DNA of 10,653 bases from Candidatus Woesearchaeota archaeon CG10_big_fil_rev_8_21_14_0_10_32_24. Lineage in GTDB: Archaea; Nanobdellota; Nanobdellia; Woesearchaeales; GW2011-AR9. Below the pieces are notes generated by a model, which worked only from the letters and a program-made list of their open reading frames with translations, searched no databases and had not been told where the DNA came from. Location of the stretch: assembly GCA_002763025.1 (NCBI GenBank), contig PCYG01000013.1:1-10653 (forward strand), written 5' to 3'. This document shows, piece by piece, positions 7,125 to 10,653 of this stretch. The position numbers were made by a program, and so were the translations under genes. Every line of letters starts with the position of its first letter. Position 1 is the stretch's first letter.

Positions 7125-7598
7125 TTATGTTACTGAATGAGATTTATTTCCATTAATAGAAGTTAATAAATTTCCTAACTGAGTTACTATTCGTGGGATA
7201 TATTTTTCAGATTCCTTTGCTAATCTTTTAGCTTCTTCCTCATTTAGTTGATCTCTGAATAAATAACCATGTACCCATTTATTCCTTACTGAATTAAAAT
7301 TCTTAAGATCTGAATAAAGTTGGTCCTCAATTATTCCAAAGAAATTTGACAATTCTATCAATGTACAAACTTTATAATCCTTTATTTTCTTAATATTTGG
7401 TTGTGTAAAGCTTGATGGTTTTGTATTTTTGAGGTTACCAGCTAGAGCGGTCAAAGCCATTCTTATAACTATTTCAATATGTGAATGAGCAGTAATCAAT
7501 GCATTTAATGTGCTTTCTTCAGCTAAAAAGTTATCAACATCTTTCCAATCAAATGGTTTTGTACTTTTCATCCATTCTGTATATACATCAATTCCCAT
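7125..7598 (-). CDS. HEPN-domain protein, putative RNase
   Basis: This all-helical protein of 157 residues has the signature V-R-N-K-W-V-H-G near residues 104-111. The R-N-x3-H arrangement (Arg105, His110) is the R-x4-H catalytic motif of HEPN ribonucleases, and the rest (amphipathic helices before and after, no membrane segment) fits the fold and size. HEPN proteins cut RNA as dimers and are common toxins and effectors in abortive infection and CRISPR-linked systems. The start could be this ATG, two bases after the stop of the Mrr-like gene, or a TTG at 7602-7604 that overlaps that stop by four bases. Neither has a Shine-Dalgarno. Either way it is the last gene of a tight operon with the Mrr-like nuclease, implying joint function. 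Confidence 0.78.
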   Translation of the reverse strand: MGIDVYTEWMKSTKPFDWKDVDNFLAEESTLNALITAHSHIEIVIRMALTALAGNLKNTKPSSFTQPNIKKIKDYKVCTLIELSNFFGIIEDQLYSDLKNFNSVRNKWVHGYLFRDQLNEEEAKRLAKESEKYIPRIVTQLGNLLTSINGNKSHSVT

Positions 7599-7600
7599 TA

Positions 7601-8959
7601 TCAAAAATACTTTTTAATTTCTTTTAGCAATTTCTCTTTATCCCACAATTCAACATTGTTACTCTTTGCTAAAGATTTAGCTCCTTTTGTATAACCATCA
7701 GTTGTTACAACCATTGCTTTATGACAACCATAATGGTTCTTTGATGCAACGGCTTCTTGGACAGCAGTATTTGAAACAGGTTTAGTATAATTTTTTGCTT
7801 GAACTGCAATTTTTTCATTAAATTTCTCAATAATCAAATCTGCACCTTGGTCACCACTTAATTTAGTATTCATAACTTTATAACCCATCTTCTTAAACAA
7901 ATCCCCAAGAAAGAATTCAAATTGATGACCTGACATTGAAAGAAAATCTATTTCTTTAGACACATTTCCTTCAGTTAATTTTTGTTCGTATTGTTCAATT
8001 TCTAATTCTTCTTTTCTTTTCTCTATTATGGGTTTAATTAAACCAATTTGGTTTAACAAATTATTTTCATAAAGAATATGGTTTAAATAACCCAAATGAT
8101 CTTCATAATTCTCGCCATAAATATCTAAAAACAAATCTATATACTTTAAAATCTCTTTCGGATTTTTTAAATTTACTTTTTGTTTAAACTTTTTGTATTC
8201 AATTTCACCATATACTGACACTAAAACAATATATAACTCCATGTCATTAGCAAAAATATCATATTTTTTAAGAAGATTTGATAACTTACGACGTTCTGAT
8301 TCATTTGAGATCTCAGATTCATTAGTAATATTTTGTTTTACAAAGTTAACTAATAAAGCCCATTTTCCTTTTGATTTGATTTCTTTAGCCAACTGTGATT
8401 CATTTATTTCACTTGATTTATTTATCCTATTAATTATCAAATCCTTATTACATTCTCCTGCTGATTCTAAATAATGTGGAAGTCTATCTAAACTATAATC
8501 TAAGTACATATTTAATACTTTTTTTTCTAGTTTATTATTTACAACAAAATTTTTAATAAACCATTTATCAGGATTAAAAGTAAGTTTTGCCTCAACTTCA
8601 GCTTTAATTAATTTGTTACGAAATTTAATAAATTCTTTCTCGGTATAATTTGCTATTTCTTCTGACAATTGATTAGAGCTAATATTTAAAATTGAATTAG
8701 TTGAATCTAAAAAAGTTGATATATTAATTGCTGTGTTAGAAGATTTAGATTCAAAAAAATATAATATATTCTTATTCCAAACGATCAAAGCAATAATAGA
8801 TAATGACAACCACCAATATTTAAATGGAAAAAGAATCAATCCTTCAGAATCAGATGCAATTGCAGGTATTAACATGATTAATGGCCATGCTATCGCAATA
8901 ATTACTACCCATTTTATGTAAATGGTAACTAATTCAGATGCTTCTCTCGGCTTTTCCAT
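7601..8959 (-). CDS. Membrane-anchored Mrr-type restriction endonuclease-like protein
   Basis: The protein has 452 residues. Two membrane helices lie at the N terminus (about 12-34 and 44-62). A long, charged, helical middle region (about 85-330) is unassigned. An Mrr-type PD-(D/E)xK nuclease domain is C-terminal (about 337-440). There the sequence shows an acidic position in F-E-F-F (Glu348), D374 in G-D-Q-G-A-D-L, and V-Q-A-K (Gln387, Lys389), the Q-x-K variant usual for Mrr. Mrr relatives cut modified or foreign DNA. Here the nuclease would be tethered to the cytoplasmic face of the membrane, where entering DNA arrives. The ATG has a TATA box 22 nt upstream and no Shine-Dalgarno, so the message is probably leaderless. 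It is the main gene of module B, followed immediately by the HEPN gene. Confidence 0.85.
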   Translation of the reverse strand: MEKPREASELVTIYIKWVVIIAIAWPLIMLIPAIASDSEGLILFPFKYWWLSLSIIALIVWNKNILYFFESKSSNTAINISTFLDSTNSILNISSNQLSEEIANYTEKEFIKFRNKLIKAEVEAKLTFNPDKWFIKNFVVNNKLEKKVLNMYLDYSLDRLPHYLESAGECNKDLIINRINKSSEINESQLAKEIKSKGKWALLVNFVKQNITNESEISNESERRKLSNLLKKYDIFANDMELYIVLVSVYGEIEYKKFKQKVNLKNPKEILKYIDLFLDIYGENYEDHLGYLNHILYENNLLNQIGLIKPIIEKRKEELEIEQYEQKLTEGNVSKEIDFLSMSGHQFEFFLGDLFKKMGYKVMNTKLSGDQGADLIIEKFNEKIAVQAKNYTKPVSNTAVQEAVASKNHYGCHKAMVVTTDGYTKGAKSLAKSNNVELWDKEKLLKEIKKYF

Positions 8960-8981
8960 TTCAATCTGAAAGTTATAATAA

Positions 8982-8989
8982 TTTATATA
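8982..8989 (-). promoter_or_regulatory. TATA box of the Mrr/HEPN operon
   Basis: TATATAAA on the - strand, 22 nt before the ATG at 8959, with no Shine-Dalgarno between them. This spacing predicts a transcript beginning at or near the ATG that covers both the Mrr-like and HEPN genes. Confidence 0.6.
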
Positions 8990-9033
8990 CTTAACTACTA
9001 TTTTGATAATTTAGCTTACTATAAATAAACAAA

Positions 9034-9156
9034 TTATTCTTTATAACCACAATTATCACAATAGCAAGTCATTTCTGTTTTCCCAAGTAATTCAGTAACT
9101 TTTAATGAAAAATTCTTACACTTAGGACATTGTTTAATTCTATCTATTTTTATCAC
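9034..9156 (-). CDS. Small zinc-ribbon protein
   Basis: A 40-codon frame encodes two zinc knuckles, C-P-K-C (10-13) and C-D-N-C-G-Y (33-38), spaced as in a classic zinc ribbon, with an extra Cys31. The protein has almost nothing outside the ribbon. Small archaeal zinc ribbons of this kind bind nucleic acid or partner proteins; no specific role can be given. A full Shine-Dalgarno GAGGTGA (9153-9159) overlaps the only conventional start (GTG, 9154-9156). The codon at the normal distance of five bases is ATA (9145-9147), so translation begins either at GTG or at a rare ATA. The gene lies 74 nt upstream of the Mrr-like gene, same strand, within module B. Its short length makes it less certain than its neighbours. 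Confidence 0.6.
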   Translation of the reverse strand: MIKIDRIKQCPKCKNFSLKVTELLGKTEMTCYCDNCGYKE

Positions 9157-9254
9157 CTCTTATAACCATTTTCAATATTTAACATTTATTATTTCCCTAT
9201 GTTTTTAATAATTGTGTTTTATTTTAGTACTCTTTAATTCATGTAACGGATTTT

Positions 9255-9359
9255 AGCCCCCAACTCTTAATTATGTTCTAACTGTATTAAAAAATTTAAC
9301 CAGTAAAACGTTTAGAAAAAACTACAGTGCCAACTACATTCCCAGCAAATAAAAAACTC
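9255..9359 (-). repeat. Right arm of module B inverted repeat
   Basis: On the + strand the blocks are AGCCCCCAACTC (9255-9266), TAAAACGTTTAGAAAAAA (9304-9321), AGTGCCAAC (9326-9334), ACATTCCCAGC (9336-9346) and GCAAATAAAAAACTC (9345-9359). They mirror 6868-7122. The last block is repeated as GGCAAATAAAAAACTC from 9475, so the outer tip of this arm is duplicated directly. The stretch 9157-9254 between the zinc-ribbon gene and the arm is plain AT-rich sequence with nothing recognisable. Confidence 0.8.
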
Positions 9360-9383
9360 CACTCGCCATCAAAGCCTCGCTAC

Positions 9384-9547
9384 GCATAACGGTTGTTGAT
9401 GCGGTTGCGTTACTCAAAGCATCAAAGCTTCTGCGTTACTCTCCCAAATTTTTTATTGGGCCAGTCTTGTGCCCGGCAAATAAAAAACTCACTCCGCTTC
9501 GCTACGTGGTCTGGGATAAACCCAGACTCGCATAACAACCGTTATGC
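9384..9547 (+). repeat. Compound attC-like boundary element between modules B and C
   Basis: The element begins with GCATAAC-GGTT-GTTGATGC (9384-9402) and ends with GCATAAC-AACC-GTTATGC (9530-9547), followed by CTAATTTTTT. The two ends are nearly reverse complements of each other. Inside are hairpins CCCAA/TTGGG (9443-9460) and GGGC/GCCC (about 9458-9474), a direct repeat of the module B arm tip (9475-9490), ACTCCGCTTCGCTACG, and the perfect stem GTCTGGG-ATAAA-CCCAGAC (9509-9527). The last 58 nt correspond to the elements at 6783-6863 and 10518-10575, so the unit may be two boundary copies in tandem. Confidence 0.6.
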
Positions 9548-9551
9548 CTAA

Positions 9552-9627
9552 TTTTTTCCGTTCCTTTGATACTAAAATCTAAGTGCTTGCGTTAATGATA
9601 CTAAAAACTAAAAGTGAAGTGCCCGCC
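9552..9627 (+). repeat. Left arm of module C inverted repeat
   Basis: Blocks are TTTTTTCCGTTCC (9552-9564), GCTTGCGTT (9585-9593) and AAGTGCCCGCC (9617-9627). All are found inverted and in mirrored order at 10461-10517. The arm ends two bases before the stop codon of the receiver-like gene, the same spacing as in module B. It contains CTAAAAGT (9608-9615), shared with the left arms of modules A and B. Confidence 0.85.
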
Positions 9628-9629
9628 TG

Positions 9630-10388
9630 TTAAAAACTCTTGGTTGGTATAGGACGAAATGGTAAATGTAATGCAGAAAATGCTCCTTGGTATGTCTTTT
9701 CTCGTTTTAATGGTGGTACTATTCCAAGTTTAATAGACCAATAGGTCACATCTTCATCATCCCAATTCTCACCAGTCATTTTGCTATACACTGGATGATT
9801 TGCAAATGCATCTTTTAATCCATTTCTTATTTCTTTAAATTCTATACCCCTAGATTTAAGAGATGCCAACGTGTCTCTAGCAATGAGCTGATTTATCCCA
9901 ATATCACGATATGGTGGATTTGAATCTGTCTTAGTCCACTCAAATTCTCTTTGTGCTCCAATTTTAGATGCATATTTTCTTAAAGAATAAAATGGATTAG
10001 TTTTCATTCCGTGGCCAAAACCAGCAGTGGAAACAAAAACAAATTCTACTCTCTCTTGCTTCAATTGTTTAGCAACTAAAAATCCCAGAGGTTGTAATGT
10101 TTCATCTTCGCTATCAACCTCACTTCTTAGATAAGCAAGTGTATCGTCATCATCAAATTCTTCCAATAATGCTCTGGCTTTTTCCTTTAAACCACTTCCT
10201 TTTTCTTCTGGAAAAAATAAGTCTAGCAACACGCCATTATATCTTTTTCTTTCAATCATTCGTGTTGCTTCAGAATAATCACGAGCACAATCAACATTTA
10301 CCACTTTGTATGATTCAAGAACAGCTTGCGCTGATGTAATGCAAACAGGGTCATCTTCAACCACAAGTATATCTAGCGTCTCTACCAT
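9630..10388 (-). CDS. Stand-alone receiver-like (response regulator) protein
   Basis: The 252-residue protein begins like a receiver domain. Strand 1 D-I-L-V-V-E-D-D (6-13) gives the acidic pocket, and strand 3 G-V-L-L-D-L (52-57) gives the likely phospho-acceptor Asp56. A later strand F-V-F-V-S-T-A-G (116-123) supplies the conserved Ser/Thr, and a Lys in W-T-K-T (Lys153) may be the conserved lysine. Between Asp56 and that strand an acidic insertion of about 35 residues (about 63-98) is unusual for a receiver. The C-terminal 90 residues match no output domain I recognise; there is no helix-turn-helix. No histidine kinase is nearby, so a phosphodonor would have to be elsewhere. The ATG is 24 nt from a TATA box with no Shine-Dalgarno. 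It is the only gene in module C. Confidence 0.75.
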   Translation of the reverse strand: MVETLDILVVEDDPVCITSAQAVLESYKVVNVDCARDYSEATRMIERKRYNGVLLDLFFPEEKGSGLKEKARALLEEFDDDDTLAYLRSEVDSEDETLQPLGFLVAKQLKQERVEFVFVSTAGFGHGMKTNPFYSLRKYASKIGAQREFEWTKTDSNPPYRDIGINQLIARDTLASLKSRGIEFKEIRNGLKDAFANHPVYSKMTGENWDDEDVTYWSIKLGIVPPLKREKTYQGAFSALHLPFRPIPTKSF

Positions 10389-10412
10389 ACTAAATATTAA
10401 ATTAGTATTGGC

Positions 10413-10427
10413 TTTATAAAGCTTTCT
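10413..10427 (-). promoter_or_regulatory. BRE/TATA promoter of the receiver-like gene
   Basis: AGAAAGCTTTATAAA on the - strand, with the TATA octamer (10413-10420) ending 24 nt before the ATG at 10388. Sequence and spacing are identical to the promoter of the caspase-like gene, although the flanking 24-nt gaps differ. Confidence 0.75.
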
Positions 10428-10460
10428 GTTGTAACTACTAACTAAAGACTACATTGCGTG

Positions 10461-10517
10461 GGCGGGCACTTTTTGACTACTATAACTCTAAGAACGCAAG
10501 CAACGGAACGGAAAAAA
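10461..10517 (-). repeat. Right arm of module C inverted repeat
   Basis: Blocks GGCGGGCACTT (10461-10471), AACGCAAGC (10493-10501) and GGAACGGAAAAAA (10505-10517) mirror 9552-9627. The arm lies upstream of the TATA box and so is outside the predicted transcript. Confidence 0.85.
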
Positions 10518-10575
10518 CTCTGCGCACTACGTGCTTGCAGGGGGATAAACCCCCTGAGGCATAACATCGTTAAGT
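10518..10575 (+). repeat. attC-like boundary element at the right end of module C
   Basis: CTCTGCGCACTACGTGCTTG is followed by the perfect stem CAGGGGG-ATAAA-CCCCCTG (10538-10556) and the core GCATAAC-ATC-GTTAAGT (10559-10575) with TTAATTTTC. The pentaloop ATAAA is identical to that at 9516-9520 while the outer stem pairs differ and still match, so the fold is conserved beyond the sequence. Here the end GTTAAGT does fit the integron consensus GTTRRRY. Confidence 0.6.
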
Positions 10576-10653
10576 TTAATTTTCTGTCGTTGTAACTGTA
10601 TTCGACGCTATCGCTAACCTCTATGGACTTGATGATTGACGCTTTCGTAAAAG
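10576..10653. other. Start of a further spacer, no gene seen
   Basis: The remaining bases carry no recognisable gene, promoter or arm. By analogy with modules A-C this would be the left arm of a fourth module, whose partner would lie outside the window. Confidence 0.4.

Noticed and set aside
6600..9630. CRISPR array
   Set aside because: Repeats are few, unequal, unevenly spaced by kilobases and enclose genes; there are no regular spacers and no cas genes.
4415..10575. Ordinary insertion sequences or a classical integron
   Set aside because: No transposase or integrase is encoded here, arms differ between modules, and the core ends only partly fit GTTRRRY. Kept as a hypothesis, not called.

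Overview
The window looks like AT-rich archaeal DNA. It encodes an intact Hef, the archaeal helicase/XPF-type nuclease related to eukaryotic FANCM. Promoters have the archaeal layout: a TATA element about 22-24 nt before the ATG when no Shine-Dalgarno is present (leaderless transcripts), or about 38 nt before the ATG when a GAGG-type Shine-Dalgarno complementary to the archaeal 16S 3' end is present. A DPANN-type archaeon is a reasonable guess, but nothing here fixes the lineage.

Region 1 (1-4290) looks like ordinary chromosome. A DoxX-family membrane protein on the + strand is convergent with hef on the - strand. The hef reading frame is interrupted in frame by a full-length intein (2380-3930, 517 residues) carrying a LAGLIDADG endonuclease. 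It sits exactly inside the conserved STPQ/TVEND helicase motif. Removal leaves a 732-residue Hef of normal size.

Region 2 (about 4415-10575) is accessory in character. Three consecutive gene modules, all transcribed on the - strand, lie between copies of a short palindromic core (GCATAAC-N3/4-GTTATGC followed by TAATTTT). Complete boundary elements also carry an upstream GGG...CCC hairpin. Inside each pair of boundary elements, every module has its own private, mosaic inverted repeat: blocks of 8-18 nt in mirrored order at its two ends. Module A (about 2.4 kb) holds a legumain/caspase-like cysteine protease and a helical, coiled-coil-rich protein of unknown function. Module B (about 2.7 kb) holds a tiny zinc ribbon, a membrane-anchored Mrr-type nuclease and a HEPN-type RNase-like protein overlapping or nearly touching it. 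Module C (about 1 kb) holds a stand-alone receiver-like protein.

The layout resembles a cassette array, such as integron cassettes separated by attC-like folded sites, or a chain of elements with terminal inverted repeats. No integrase or transposase is in the window, so the mobilising enzyme, if any, is elsewhere. The right-hand arms of modules A and C lie upstream of their TATA boxes, outside the predicted transcripts, so the pairing probably matters for DNA rather than RNA. The protein content (caspase-like protease; Mrr nuclease plus HEPN) resembles defence or stress modules, but this is inference.
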